64,000 nt of DNA. It comes from Chloroflexota bacterium (lineage in GTDB: Bacteria; Chloroflexota; Anaerolineae; Aggregatilineales; J027). Within the stretch, counting starts at the first letter, position 1. Each line of letters opens with the position of its first letter. The stretch is from positions 186,001-250,000 of the forward strand of contig JACRBG010000055.1 in the NCBI GenBank assembly GCA_016234595.1, given 5' to 3'. The translations under genes and the position numbers were made by a program. Below the pieces are notes generated by a model that did not search any database, was not told the DNA's origin, and saw nothing but the letters and a program-made list of their open reading frames with translations. This document shows positions 53,701 through 62,079 of this stretch, one piece after another.

Positions 53701-54280
53701 GCCTGTGGGTCAATTTTCATCCACCACAGGCGTCCCTGCCTATGTCATTGGTGATATTGTCCACCGCGCCTTGCGTGTCGGGTTGCTCCCCCGTGACCTT
53801 AGCCCCGAGCATGTCCAAGCTGCCCTCGAAAGTTATGCGTGGGAACGTTATGCCACCAATCAACAAGTGCTCGATAACGCCGTGCGCCGTGCCCAAAATC
53901 TGCTGACTCAATTTGAAGCCAGCGATTTACACCAGATGCTCCAAAATTGCACCGAGGTCTACCGCGAAATCGAATTTGTCTATGATCGTGGAGCCCACAT
54001 CATTCATGGCATCATTGACGTTCTCTATCGCCATGAAGAGCAGTGGTACGTCCTTGATTTCAAGACCAGTGAGGTCAAATTATGGTATGTCGCCGAGCAT
54101 GGCAAACGCTACGCCTATCAAATGGGGGCCTATGCCGAGGCGGTTGAGCAGCAAATCGGCATCACCCCCCAAGTCCAAGTCTACTATCTGCACCCCGGCA
54201 TTCTCTGGAAAATGCCCGAATCGCTCTGGCGTAATGCGATGGTTTCACTCAACGAAGATATTGAAAAGGCTTTACAATAA
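50720..54280 (+). CDS. addA: AddA-like UvrD-family helicase-nuclease
   Basis: 1186 residues, near the usual AddA length. The superfamily 1A helicase starts with the Q-motif LTPEQQQAIE, Walker A AGAGSGKT and ITFTEKAAREM (Ia). It continues with Walker B MVDEFQDTNPMQ, VGDPKQSIYAFRGAD (III), FRSH (IV), TVHASKGLEFPVVVLAD (V) and LYVAATRAQD (VI). The C-terminal RecB-type nuclease has HGIIDVLY, VLDFKTS and YQMGAYAEA. AddA works with AddB to resect double-strand DNA breaks for recombination. No addB gene is adjacent: the next gene is convergent and unrelated, so the partner lies elsewhere or is absent. Confidence 0.87.
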   Translation: MQLTPEQQQAIEITHKNLVVVAGAGSGKTFVLVQRFMHLLDQNPAWSLPSIVAITFTEKAAREMRDRVRQEISQRAIHNAQQWRTHEAHLDSARIGTVHSLCAQILRANAVEANLDPEFEVLDEINTAILLDEAIDQTLADLVQTPARALLVEYGVQAVRASLHDLVASSQSEHLIEQLANQTADTLMKKWQTAWEINAHRIVEALRNDGNFWDCLYWPMNIPDSEKPRGDKLWAVWEDVLSYRQTLKNGTHLEVKAAIEAMSKAIVLNVGSDKNWQGRLQQSKEMLRTLREDYLKSYKDQFLPPPADLDRTLADLLLHWGEATAMVEKRFRDLKNQQGVLDFNDLESMTARLLSQYPPVARRYVKEFNHVMVDEFQDTNPMQRQIIYHLCGIGAKNAPAGKLFVVGDPKQSIYAFRGADVSVFRQVSDEIIQSGGQQVQLSTSFRSHHNLIGCINELFSKLLKIESGLASGYMVDYTPMNASRPSHQPTHQAPVTVVLLPKTGKNGSGLDMEETRRWEADMLATQIEQWVEQKLSIWDKKSDTYRPLEFGDIAMLFQSLSNSPLYEEAFQAHGLPYLTVAGKGYYNRQEVWDVMNLLRALHNPADDLSLAAALRSPLFGLSDEALLTLRLRRHGDNLLHLWDALAQDANRSVWESDWLPIPAEDIAAVEFARQVLTSLRTLAGRVTIAELIEHVLERTGFEAILTGLPNGEKRRANVQKLLTVAAKSQRVSLGEFNTYLRDMVEAEAREGEATLEPQNAITLMTVHASKGLEFPVVVLADCSWKRQSDKPRIWVDPEAGPACRLVADSNEPTDQADKEGFAYQLAQQYADAREVAERKRVLYVAATRAQDILVISGHETSSTSQDWLNQLQGILEIDRFAPSDQPQPLTYRWGTLNLNRPATPPASHTLIPRRTLSTQWEAIEKGLSPTPAPLPTEFALATADTTRLGQLSPVRHISATQLERLGRAKYEKPEDVARRGFRQTLLRDLPAPIWPVGQFSSTTGVPAYVIGDIVHRALRVGLLPRDLSPEHVQAALESYAWERYATNQQVLDNAVRRAQNLLTQFEASDLHQMLQNCTEVYREIEFVYDRGAHIIHGIIDVLYRHEEQWYVLDFKTSEVKLWYVAEHGKRYAYQMGAYAEAVEQQIGITPQVQVYYLHPGILWKMPESLWRNAMVSLNEDIEKALQ

Positions 54281-54283
54281 AAT

Positions 54284-54658
54284 CTAGTCCATCATTTCAA
54301 CCCACTGTGCCCGCCATGCCTGAGCCGAAAATGGTTCGGGCCAAAATTCGCGGATGTGTGAAATTTTGCCATCCTTAAAGCGGAAAAAGGAAATCGCCGT
54401 GTTGACCTGCCCATCTGAGCTTGCGGTGATTTCCGTAATCGCTTCATCATCGCACACTGCTAAATGCTGAATCGCAATCCGCCATTGCCCCGGATAATAG
54501 GTATTAAACGCCACAAAATTGGCCCGACCCCGCACCCGTTCCTTAGATTGTGGCAGTTCAAACACAAAATCATCGTGCAGCAACTCACCTGCCGCCGCAA
54601 AATCGAACCGATCGAAAGCCTGCCAAAACGTTTCAACCAAATTACGGTAATCACCCAT
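54284..54658 (-). CDS. NTF2-like/SnoaL-like protein
   Basis: 124 residues with the cone-shaped NTF2-like fold pattern: an N-terminal helix (YRNLVETFWQAFDRFDFAAAG), DDFVFELPQS, then strands ending in AISFFRFKDGKISHIREFW. Family members are enzymes or ligand-binding proteins; no function can be given. It starts 16 bp after the tilS stop on the same strand and ends 3 bp from the convergent addA-like gene. Confidence 0.78.
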   Translation of the reverse strand: MGDYRNLVETFWQAFDRFDFAAAGELLHDDFVFELPQSKERVRGRANFVAFNTYYPGQWRIAIQHLAVCDDEAITEITASSDGQVNTAISFFRFKDGKISHIREFWPEPFSAQAWRAQWVEMMD

Positions 54659-54674
54659 ATAAGCTCCCTCTCAA

Positions 54675-56234
54675 TTATTCCCCTAGTTGCCAGCGCAGGC
54701 GCAACACTGCTTGTTCTTCCGATCGGACAGCAAACGTTTCAGCAATACGTGCTTGTGGGCCATTCGCCGTCGGGGCCACAAACCACGCAATCTCGTCATT
54801 AATCGTCAATAGCGGCACATGATCCCGATAATAGGACGGTACTTTAAAATTGGTGAAAGTATCCGACAATTTTTGCGATTTACCATTCATCCCAAAAGGC
54901 CGAAAACGATCCCCTGTCTGGCGCGTCCGCAGCATCAGCCGTGCCCCTTCCGGAATCGCCAATGTCGCAATCAGCGGGTCTTCAAAACGTAAGTCTTTGG
55001 ATCGGCTCTCAATCACCCAATAGCTAATCAACTTCAAATGTCCCCCCACCATGGTCAGGCCTTCGGGGTCAATTGGGATTTGTGTGCCGGGGGTCAGATA
55101 GGGCAAATGTGGTGGATACAGCGGTCGCCCCCCGTACCCAATCGTCACCTCGTCGTACCCCACCGCCAAACGCACTTCGATAGGCAAATCAACGTGCATG
55201 CCTGTCTTGCCATGCAAAATCAAATCCCGTGCATATTCTGTTTGCTCAAAGGAGACATCCCGCAAACCGGGCGAAAGTTCAAATAGCACCTTGCGAATAA
55301 TCCCGCGTTGCACGGCAATGGGCTGTTCCCCAAACGCCATGCGGTCAATAAACACCAGTTCCCCCGGTTCCCCTTCCGTTTCGGGTGTTGGCTCCGTCTC
55401 CGACCAATCCAATAACCACGCCGCTGTGCTTTCAACACTGCGTTCAATTACGTCCACTTCATCGCGCATCACCGCCGCCAAGCGGGTCATGACCTGCCGT
55501 ACATTGGGATTAAATTTTTCTAGTGTCGGGATAACTTCATGCCGCAGCGCATTGCGGAATCGCGTTGTATCAGCATTGCTGGCGTCCTGCCGAAAACTAA
55601 GCCCATTCGTATCGGCATAGGCTCGAATTTCCGCCCGCGACACATCCAGCAATGGGCGAATCAACAAAATCTCAGCGGGATCAACGTCATCTAAATCGTC
55701 ATCCTCATCATCTGTCAGCGACCACCCTTCCAGTAAGTGATACTCACTCAGCGGTGTAATCGGCAGCATTCCGCGCAAGCCACGCATCCCTGTACCGCGA
55801 ATGATGTGCATGAGTACCGTTTCAGCTTGGTCATCCTGATTATGGGCAATCGCAATCCGGTCAGCCCCCACTTGGACAGCCACCTGCATCAGAAAAGTAT
55901 AACGGGCTTGGCGGGCTGCTTCCTCAAGATTCAGTCCCCCCTCAGCCTTAATTGCCAATACATCTGCCGCGCCGCTGGTAACTTCAATCCCCCATTGGCG
56001 ACCGAGGTCTTCCACAAAACGCACATCCGCCGCCCCTACATCCGCTCGTAACCCATGATTAAACGTCGCGACGGCTAGATCAATCTGCAATTCCTCGCGC
56101 AGGCTCATCAAGGCGTGGAGCAACACCACTGAATCCACCCCACCGGATACACCAATCAACACTAATGACTTAGGTGGGATCAGATCGTGTTGATGGCAGC
56201 TTTGGCGTATTTCATCGAGCAGCAATGGCCCCAT
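54675..56234 (-). CDS. tilS: tRNA(Ile)-lysidine synthase
   Basis: 519 residues from the ATG at 56234, with AAGGA upstream; a TTG three codons earlier is less likely. The PP-loop SGGVDS is at 30-35, followed by the family stretches FNHGLRADVGAADVRFVE, AIAHNQDDQAETVLM, RGTGMRGLRGM and IRPLLDVSRAEI. The C-terminal TilS_C domain contains TRQTGDRFRPFGM and KLSDTFTNFKVP. The enzyme attaches lysine to the wobble C34 of tRNA-Ile so that it reads AUA. A strongly acidic insertion (DDEDDDLDDVD) precedes the IRPLLD motif. Confidence 0.92.
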   Translation of the reverse strand: MGPLLLDEIRQSCHQHDLIPPKSLVLIGVSGGVDSVVLLHALMSLREELQIDLAVATFNHGLRADVGAADVRFVEDLGRQWGIEVTSGAADVLAIKAEGGLNLEEAARQARYTFLMQVAVQVGADRIAIAHNQDDQAETVLMHIIRGTGMRGLRGMLPITPLSEYHLLEGWSLTDDEDDDLDDVDPAEILLIRPLLDVSRAEIRAYADTNGLSFRQDASNADTTRFRNALRHEVIPTLEKFNPNVRQVMTRLAAVMRDEVDVIERSVESTAAWLLDWSETEPTPETEGEPGELVFIDRMAFGEQPIAVQRGIIRKVLFELSPGLRDVSFEQTEYARDLILHGKTGMHVDLPIEVRLAVGYDEVTIGYGGRPLYPPHLPYLTPGTQIPIDPEGLTMVGGHLKLISYWVIESRSKDLRFEDPLIATLAIPEGARLMLRTRQTGDRFRPFGMNGKSQKLSDTFTNFKVPSYYRDHVPLLTINDEIAWFVAPTANGPQARIAETFAVRSEEQAVLRLRWQLGE

Positions 56235-56332
56235 AACTTCCAATTCCTTAACTGAATTCCGTAAACGTGTTTCCAGTATGCCACAATTTCGTACAATTGC
56301 CTCTAGCCGCCATTGTACCTAGCGGACAGCAG

Positions 56333-56360
56333 TTGTAGATTCCCACAACTATGCTAGAAT
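56333..56360 (+). promoter_or_regulatory. promoter of the Pro-rich receiver gene
   Basis: TTGTAG (56333-56338) and TAGAAT (56355-56360) are spaced by 16 bp, with a TGC extended -10 directly before TAGAAT. The predicted leader is about 38 nt. Confidence 0.6.
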
Positions 56361-56404
56361 CACGGCAAACTTATTCTGAGGCCGTCTCCACATAGGAGAT
56401 TTGT

Positions 56405-57148
56405 GTGGTGGACACACCTAAAAAACTTGTGTTGACGATTGAAGACCAACCCGCCATCGCGGATTTATTGGTTTTTTTGCTGGACGCCTCCGAATTAGAG
56501 GTCAAACGTTCCGATAATGGGGCTGAGGGCTTGGCAATGGTCAAGGAACTCAAACCCGACCTCGTGATTATGGATGTCATGATGCCTATCCTAGACGGCT
56601 GGCAGGTGTTTGACGCCGTCCGACAAGATGAAACCACCCAAAATATCCCCATTATTATGCTCAGTGTCGCTCGCCAAGATCCCGAACGTCGCACCGCTTT
56701 TCGGGGCAGCCAGCTTGATTTTTACATGACCAAGCCGTTTGACGTGGCAGCCTTGCGTCGCATGGTTGAGGAGGTTCTAGGTCTCGAAATCTGGACAAAA
56801 GCACCAACGCCGCCCGTTGCGTCTTCGCCAACAGCAACATCTCCAGCGCCAGCCACACTGCCTATTGAACCTTCGCCAACGATTGAATCTCCGCTAACAG
56901 CAACACCTCCATCATCAGCCACACCTGAGCCATCGAGTACATCGAGTACATCTAATACGCCTACTCCGTCTACTTCACCTGTTCCCACAGCGACCCCGTC
57001 CGCCCCACTGCCAGCGCCATCGGTGCTGCCTGCGTCATCCGACCCATCCACACCGCCTGCTGAATCACCCGCGCTACCCACCCCACCAATTACAATTAGC
57101 CCACCTGCGGCTACTGAACCTTCGCCGCCACCACAAGTAAAAGAATAG
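56405..57148 (+). CDS. response regulator with long Pro/Thr/Ser-rich tail
   Basis: 247 residues starting at GTG 56405 (a second GTG follows directly), with AGGAG at good distance. Residues 5-125 are a receiver domain: acidic pair Glu13/Asp14, phospho-acceptor Asp57 (LVIMDVMMPILDGW), Ser in IMLSVAR and Lys in YMTKPF. The remaining 120 residues are almost wholly Pro, Thr, Ser and Ala, with no predicted fold or membrane segment. Such tails are common on secreted proteins but odd on a cytosolic receiver. The next gene, 34 bp away, encodes a membrane protein and may be co-transcribed. Confidence 0.83.
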   Translation: MVDTPKKLVLTIEDQPAIADLLVFLLDASELEVKRSDNGAEGLAMVKELKPDLVIMDVMMPILDGWQVFDAVRQDETTQNIPIIMLSVARQDPERRTAFRGSQLDFYMTKPFDVAALRRMVEEVLGLEIWTKAPTPPVASSPTATSPAPATLPIEPSPTIESPLTATPPSSATPEPSSTSSTSNTPTPSTSPVPTATPSAPLPAPSVLPASSDPSTPPAESPALPTPPITISPPAATEPSPPPQVKE

Positions 57149-57182
57149 AAATTCCCGTCCGGAGCTATTTTTTTGAGAACCT

Positions 57183-57914
57183 ATGACCAAATCCAAATCT
57201 GAACCTTTTGTTATGCCCTCTATTCCCTCCGTTCCAATGCCGGGAGAGCCACCCCTCAAACTGCAAGTAGATGCCGAGCATGCGGGCATCCGGCTGTTAA
57301 TGCCTCTTCTAGCTGTCGCCGGATTAATTGTCGGTTTCATGCTGGGCCACACCATTACCCGCCTGATTGACGACACTCTAAGCAGTGTCTGCATCGGCCT
57401 ACCGTCAGCATTCATCATGCTGGTCATCTTCACCCAGATTGGCGAACGAGTCATTAAACCCAAATGGCCCAGTGGGCGCAGTGTATCGCTCGATTCCAAC
57501 CAAATCCTGTTTGTGGATAAACACCACCAAGAAACCGTATTCCTGTGGGCCAACCCACTAGATTTTTATGCGTGGCACTTTCCAGTCGTCAAACGTCGCA
57601 CCCGGGTGCAACGCGGTTGGTATTGCATCGCCGTCCAGCTTCAACAAAAAGAGCAGCATATCACCCTCTACACCTTTATTGACCCCGAAAAAACTTCAGC
57701 CGTGCCCCATTTTAAAGACTGGTTTATCAAACTACGCCGACGCCGCGAAATGGACGATGTGAAAACCTTCGACCCGCGGTTGGCGGCCCAAATCACACGC
57801 TTACACAAAATGGAAAATGAGCGCTGGTTACACGGGGGGGAGCTGTCCAATCAAGATTTTCTGACGTTGATGCAGTTAGTCGAACGTCATGGACGTTATG
57901 GTTTTGGGAGTTAA
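57183..57914 (+). CDS. two-helix membrane protein, unknown function
   Basis: 243 residues. A short cytosolic N-terminus is followed by two membrane segments at about 38-58 (LMPLLAVAGLIVGFMLGHTI) and 64-84. A basic, aromatic-rich soluble region then contains predicted strands (VSLDSNQILFVD, YCIAVQLQQ, ITLYTFIDP). The C-terminal part is helical (RLAAQITRLHKMENERW). It resembles PH-like-domain membrane proteins, but that is a guess. It lies 34 bp downstream of the Pro-rich receiver gene and ends at a strong terminator. Confidence 0.7.
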   Translation: MTKSKSEPFVMPSIPSVPMPGEPPLKLQVDAEHAGIRLLMPLLAVAGLIVGFMLGHTITRLIDDTLSSVCIGLPSAFIMLVIFTQIGERVIKPKWPSGRSVSLDSNQILFVDKHHQETVFLWANPLDFYAWHFPVVKRRTRVQRGWYCIAVQLQQKEQHITLYTFIDPEKTSAVPHFKDWFIKLRRRREMDDVKTFDPRLAAQITRLHKMENERWLHGGELSNQDFLTLMQLVERHGRYGFGS

Positions 57915-57922
57915 AAAATGCA

Positions 57923-57955
57923 GGGGAGGGCCTATAAATCCTCCCCTCATTTGAA
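57923..57955. terminator. terminator between convergent genes
   Basis: A perfect 7-bp GC-rich stem, GGGGAGG (57923-57929) with CCTCCCC (57940-57946), has a 10-nt loop, an A-run before it and TCATTT after. It lies between the stops at 57914 and 57960. Confidence 0.7.
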
Positions 57956-57959
57956 AGAC

Positions 57960-59252
57960 CTAACGGGGTGAATTGCCAATCGGGAGAGCCGTTGGGGTGG
58001 GTTGGTCTGGCTCGTAGGCATCGGCTGGCAGCTTAACAAATTCGTCCTTCATCATGGGCGACACATCTTGGGGGAGCGGATCAAGCGGGATGAAATCGCG
58101 GTACAATTCATCCCCATCTTCCTTTTTAACCACCGTTGTATATTCAGGATCGTCCATCTTTGCCAAAATCCATTGGCGGAAGAATTCATCTTTGACTGCC
58201 TGCAAATCGCCGGGGTTGGGAATATCCAATGTGCGATCCATCACATTAGCGACATACCACCCACCCGAACTAGGATATGGGCCAATTACCGTGCCGGGGG
58301 CCGCATCAAAAACTGCATTAATCAATTCCTCAGTCAACCCCTCGGTATCGCGTTTAATCTCACGTTGGCTTTCGCCATTGTCGGGCACTTTGTTGTAGTC
58401 GCGTGCAATATCAACCAACGCTTCGCCCGCTTTCAATCGGTCAATCACGGCCAAAGCATCCGCCCGCGAATCAAGGAAAATGTCCTGCACCGTTACGCTG
58501 GTTACAGTTGTTTCGGGCAGATCAGCTTGTTCCCCAATCATGACCCGTAGCTGCTCATAATAGACCAGCGCCCGCACGGTTTCAACAAATTGGGTCTCGC
58601 TCATCCCCGTATACAGGGTTAATCGTTCCAAGAAGGCTTGATAAATCTCATCCCAATTGTCGGGTCGTTTGCCGCCCTCACCCAATGTCGCGCCGATACG
58701 AGCAGCCATACGTCCATCAAATACGGTTTGCTCAATCTCAAGGTCACGTGCCGCCGCTTCGCGTAGGATAATCTGGTCAGTCAAAATGGCGTCCATAGAT
58801 TGCACCCCAATCGAATCGGGGTCACTCAGCGTATAAAACAACGACAGGGTCCGCGAATTTTCCGATAGGGTGAGGTCAAGTAGGCGTTGTGGTCCTTCCT
58901 TATCCAACTGGCGCTTCAACCCTTCCAATGGCAACCACCGCTCATACCGTACCCGTGCCTGATAGTAGGCCAACGTAATGTCGGTGCCACCAACTGTTGC
59001 CACCACCGTGTTGGGATCATAACCGGGCAGCGGGGTTGCCGACCCATATGGCGTGGAGGTAGGCGAAGGCGTTGGGCTGGGGCCAGCTGTAGGTGGCGCA
59101 TGGGTCAAGGCAAAAGCCGTCGCCGCATCATCGGTCACGACCTGATTGGGCCGATCGATAACCGCCCGTGCTGGCTCTTTATTGCCCTTACAAGCCGACA
59201 ACAGCGCCACGAGCAAAATGAGCAAAAATAACCATCGTTTATGGGCAAACAT
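57960..59252 (-). CDS. PpiC/SurA-type peptidyl-prolyl isomerase lipoprotein
   Basis: 430 residues. The signal peptide ends in the lipobox LLSAC, so it is predicted to be a lipoprotein on the outer face of the membrane. A Thr/Pro-rich linker follows (PTAGPSPTPSPTSTP), then a SurA-N-like helical region (IGVQSMDAILTDQIILREAA). The parvulin domain is at about 260-370 (LDSRADALAVIDRLKAGEAL, VFDAAPGTVIGPYPSSGGWY). It probably helps fold exported proteins, like PrsA. It is the first in a minus-strand group after murI, with a 35-bp gap. Confidence 0.85.
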   Translation of the reverse strand: MFAHKRWLFLLILLVALLSACKGNKEPARAVIDRPNQVVTDDAATAFALTHAPPTAGPSPTPSPTSTPYGSATPLPGYDPNTVVATVGGTDITLAYYQARVRYERWLPLEGLKRQLDKEGPQRLLDLTLSENSRTLSLFYTLSDPDSIGVQSMDAILTDQIILREAAARDLEIEQTVFDGRMAARIGATLGEGGKRPDNWDEIYQAFLERLTLYTGMSETQFVETVRALVYYEQLRVMIGEQADLPETTVTSVTVQDIFLDSRADALAVIDRLKAGEALVDIARDYNKVPDNGESQREIKRDTEGLTEELINAVFDAAPGTVIGPYPSSGGWYVANVMDRTLDIPNPGDLQAVKDEFFRQWILAKMDDPEYTTVVKKEDGDELYRDFIPLDPLPQDVSPMMKDEFVKLPADAYEPDQPTPTALPIGNSPR

Positions 59253-59287
59253 CTTGAATCACATCACCTTCTGAAAAAATAAATTGT

Positions 59288-60157
59288 TCAGGTCGCAATC
59301 ACAAGCGACTCATCATCGTCCGACCAATCGGCCAGCCGCACGTCTGGATTTTGCACCCCCAATAAAGCCTCTAATTGCTTACGGAAATGCTGTTCATCTC
59401 CGCTGGTCAAATAGAGTGTATATCCTGCTGTGCTGCTGTCCCCACACGCATCCGCCTCTTTCAAAACCCGGGCCGCCTGTCTAGCAATGGCTGGGCTGGG
59501 GTCAATAATTTCCACCCCCGACCCCATCGCTGTTTGAATCAAGGGCATCAAAAATGGAAAATGGGTACACCCCAAAACTAACTCATCAATGCCCTCGGCT
59601 TTAAGCGGGGCCAAAATATTGCTAACTTGCTGCTGGTCGGCCTCATCATATGGCCCACCACGCTCTACTAAAGTCACAAATTCTGGGCAGGCGCGTTTGT
59701 GGACATGTTGCCCCTGTGCAAAGCGATCAATCAAACTGGCATATAGTTCAGTTTGAAAAGTCGCTGCTGTTGCAATGACACCTATATGCTTACTACGACT
59801 ACGCTCCGCCGCAGGTTTGATTGCAGGTTCAGTTCCGACAAATTTGATTTGCGGAAAAGTAGCCCGCACATGCCGCAATGCCGCCGCACTAGCCGTATTA
59901 CACGCAATGACAATCATTTTCGCAGGGAGAATCTGTTCAAACCCCTCAAGGAAAAGTCGGGTAATGCCCTCCTCAAATTTTTGAATCTGCTCCATCGTGC
60001 GTGGGCCATACGGCACATGCCCTTGGTCAGCCAGATAAACAAAATCTTCGTGGGGCATCACCTGTTGTAATTCACGCATAACCGAAAAGCCCCCCACGCC
60101 GGAATCAGTCACCGCAATAGGGGAGCGCCGGAATTGAGCCGAGGTATGCTGAATCAT
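59288..60157 (-). CDS. murI: glutamate racemase
   Basis: 289 residues from the ATG at 60157. The frame is open 32 codons further, but that would overlap the upstream hydrolase gene. It contains both catalytic regions: VTDSGVGGFSVMREL, VIACNTASAA (first Cys) and LVLGCTHFPFL (second Cys), plus LADQGHVPYGPRT. The enzyme makes D-glutamate for peptidoglycan. It is 14 bp from the gamma-glutamyl hydrolase gene and shares its strand. No strong ribosome binding site is seen. Confidence 0.92.
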   Translation of the reverse strand: MIQHTSAQFRRSPIAVTDSGVGGFSVMRELQQVMPHEDFVYLADQGHVPYGPRTMEQIQKFEEGITRLFLEGFEQILPAKMIVIACNTASAAALRHVRATFPQIKFVGTEPAIKPAAERSRSKHIGVIATAATFQTELYASLIDRFAQGQHVHKRACPEFVTLVERGGPYDEADQQQVSNILAPLKAEGIDELVLGCTHFPFLMPLIQTAMGSGVEIIDPSPAIARQAARVLKEADACGDSSTAGYTLYLTSGDEQHFRKQLEALLGVQNPDVRLADWSDDDESLVIAT

Positions 60158-60171
60158 GGCAAAATCTATAA

Positions 60172-60909
60172 TTAGCGTGTGCAGGATTGCACAAACTGAC
60201 GGAAGAGAGTTTCCATCTCTGGCACAGTATCCACCAGACATTCGGGGTGCCACTGTACCCCCATATAAAAATGCGCGTCGGGGATTTCAATACCTTCAAC
60301 AACCCCATCGTTAGCAAAAGCCGTCGCTTTTAATGGTGCAGCCAGTTTACCCACTGCCTGATGGTGAATGCTATTGACCGCCACCCGATTACACCCCAAA
60401 GCCATAGCAAGGCGCGAATCAGATTTAACTTCAACTTGATGGGCCAGATAGGTACGGACTTGTTCATTGGGTTGGCGATGGGGCAGCGATTTGCCGTTGA
60501 GTTCGTGTTTGATGTCATGCATCAATGTTCCCCCCAAGGCCACATTCATAACCTGTTGACCACGACAAATGCCTAGCAAGGGGCGGTCATCTTCAAACGC
60601 CCATTTCGCCAGTGTCACTTCCAGTTGGTCTCGCATCGGGATAATTTCATATTCAAATTCAGTCAGGGGTTCGCCATAACAATCGGGGTGTACATCACCA
60701 CCACCCGGAATCAAAATACCATCAAGGCGTTCATACATGGAACGCAACTGGCTTTCATCCCCATGTTCAATAATGGACAATGGAATCAATAGGGGGATAC
60801 CGCCAGCCCGCATGACCGCATTCGGGTATTCGGCGGCAATACCATCACGATAACGGTTATATTCAATATGGGCACGTGTTGTGGTGATACCAATCAGGGG
60901 CGGAGTCAT
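60172..60909 (-). CDS. class I glutamine amidotransferase-like gamma-glutamyl hydrolase (peptidase C26)
   Basis: 245 residues of the PuuD/peptidase C26 family. The nucleophile Cys lies in LLGICRGQQVMNVALGG, and the His-Glu pair in GVQWHPE. The N-terminal IGITTTRAHIEYNRY and GILIPGGGDVHPDCYGE are family hallmarks. PuuD cleaves gamma-glutamyl-GABA in putrescine use; other members act on related gamma-glutamyl compounds. It lies just upstream of murI, so glutamate-related metabolism may be grouped here, but this is inference. Confidence 0.86.
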   Translation of the reverse strand: MTPPLIGITTTRAHIEYNRYRDGIAAEYPNAVMRAGGIPLLIPLSIIEHGDESQLRSMYERLDGILIPGGGDVHPDCYGEPLTEFEYEIIPMRDQLEVTLAKWAFEDDRPLLGICRGQQVMNVALGGTLMHDIKHELNGKSLPHRQPNEQVRTYLAHQVEVKSDSRLAMALGCNRVAVNSIHHQAVGKLAAPLKATAFANDGVVEGIEIPDAHFYMGVQWHPECLVDTVPEMETLFRQFVQSCTR

Positions 60910-60982
60910 ACGAATTCCTCTATGCCTAAATTTTCAACAGGCGGGAAGTATACTTTGCAAATTAAGTCGACTGCAACCCTCG

Positions 60983-61942
60983 TTAATCCCCCGCTGCCAA
61001 GACAGGCGTTAAGGGCATTTCTTCAATCCCGCTTTCTTCACCCGTGCCACGCACCAGCACCACCCCAACCAAAGTCACTACGCCTCCAACTACCAAGCCT
61101 GTCGTGGCATGTTCACCCAGCAGCAAAATACCCGCCAATGCCGCAATCAGTGGACTAAGGTTATTATAAGTGGCGGCGCGGGTTGCCCCTAGCTTGCCTA
61201 GCGCATAGCTCCACACCAAATAACCACCCACGCTTGACAGCAGACCGCTGTACAAAATATTGGGCCAAACTGAAACCGGCACATCCGAAGGCGACAGTTT
61301 GATTAACTCTGGAATACCAATAACCACCAAGCCTAGGCACGTAAACCAGTGGGCCAAAATGGCTACCGACATTGCCCCATAGCGCTCTACAATCGAGACT
61401 ACTTTGATATTGTAAATGGCGCTGAAAATGACCCCTAAAATCAACATAGCGCTCCCTAGTAAATCATCCGAGGACAGCGACGGCCCACCGCTAGCATGGC
61501 TCATCACAATCAGCATCACCCCCGACAGCGTAATCACCACCCCAACAATCAGGCGTCTGGTCACAATCAGTAACCCCATGCTGACACTAATCGCTGCCAC
61601 CCACGCTGGCAAAGTTGAGACCAAGAGTGCCGAATTAGTCGCAGTCGTAAGGTTTAAGCCCAAGACAAACAACACCTGATACCCCACTAACCCCAACATC
61701 GCCCACCCAAACAAAGCCCATGTATCTCGACGGCTCATGCGCAGCAGGTTATGATTACGCAGCAGGGGCAGGCTAATAAACGGCAGACCGATGGGGAAAC
61801 GAATCGCATTATAGGTCAACGGGCTAAGGCGTGATAACGCATCTTTGACAACGATATAATGCAGTCCCCAAATGGTTACAATCACTAATAGTGCGAGATC
61901 AGCGTGATATTTCCGCACGAACTCGGTCAGCCGTAAGTTCAT
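60983..61942 (-). CDS. EamA/DMT family transporter
   Basis: 319 residues from the ATG at 61942 (MNLRLTEFVRKYHADLALLV), which has AGAGG eight bases upstream; an earlier ATG would add 12 residues. About ten membrane segments form two EamA repeats; repeat one has IWGLHYIVVKDAL and repeat two has YSGLLSSVGGYLVWSYALGKL and LSPLIAALAGILLLGEHAT. Members export amino acids, metabolites or nucleotide sugars. The substrate is unknown. Confidence 0.85.
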   Translation of the reverse strand: MNLRLTEFVRKYHADLALLVIVTIWGLHYIVVKDALSRLSPLTYNAIRFPIGLPFISLPLLRNHNLLRMSRRDTWALFGWAMLGLVGYQVLFVLGLNLTTATNSALLVSTLPAWVAAISVSMGLLIVTRRLIVGVVITLSGVMLIVMSHASGGPSLSSDDLLGSAMLILGVIFSAIYNIKVVSIVERYGAMSVAILAHWFTCLGLVVIGIPELIKLSPSDVPVSVWPNILYSGLLSSVGGYLVWSYALGKLGATRAATYNNLSPLIAALAGILLLGEHATTGLVVGGVVTLVGVVLVRGTGEESGIEEMPLTPVLAAGD

Positions 61943-62042
61943 AAAATTGCCTCTGGTTGGGAATGTACGTGGTTTCACAAGTGTACATCCAAAATAGCCC
62001 CCAAATAAAGGGTTTTATGAAAAACGCATATCTAAACGGGAC

Positions 62043-62048
62043 TATAAT
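62043..62048 (+). promoter_or_regulatory. candidate -10 element before the small membrane protein gene
   Basis: A perfect TATAAT lies 31 bp before the ATG at 62080 and inside the longer open frame that starts at 61957. It supports the shorter start. No good -35 was found. Confidence 0.45.
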
Positions 62049-62079
62049 CATAAGCAAAATACGGGTCAGTGAGGCATCA

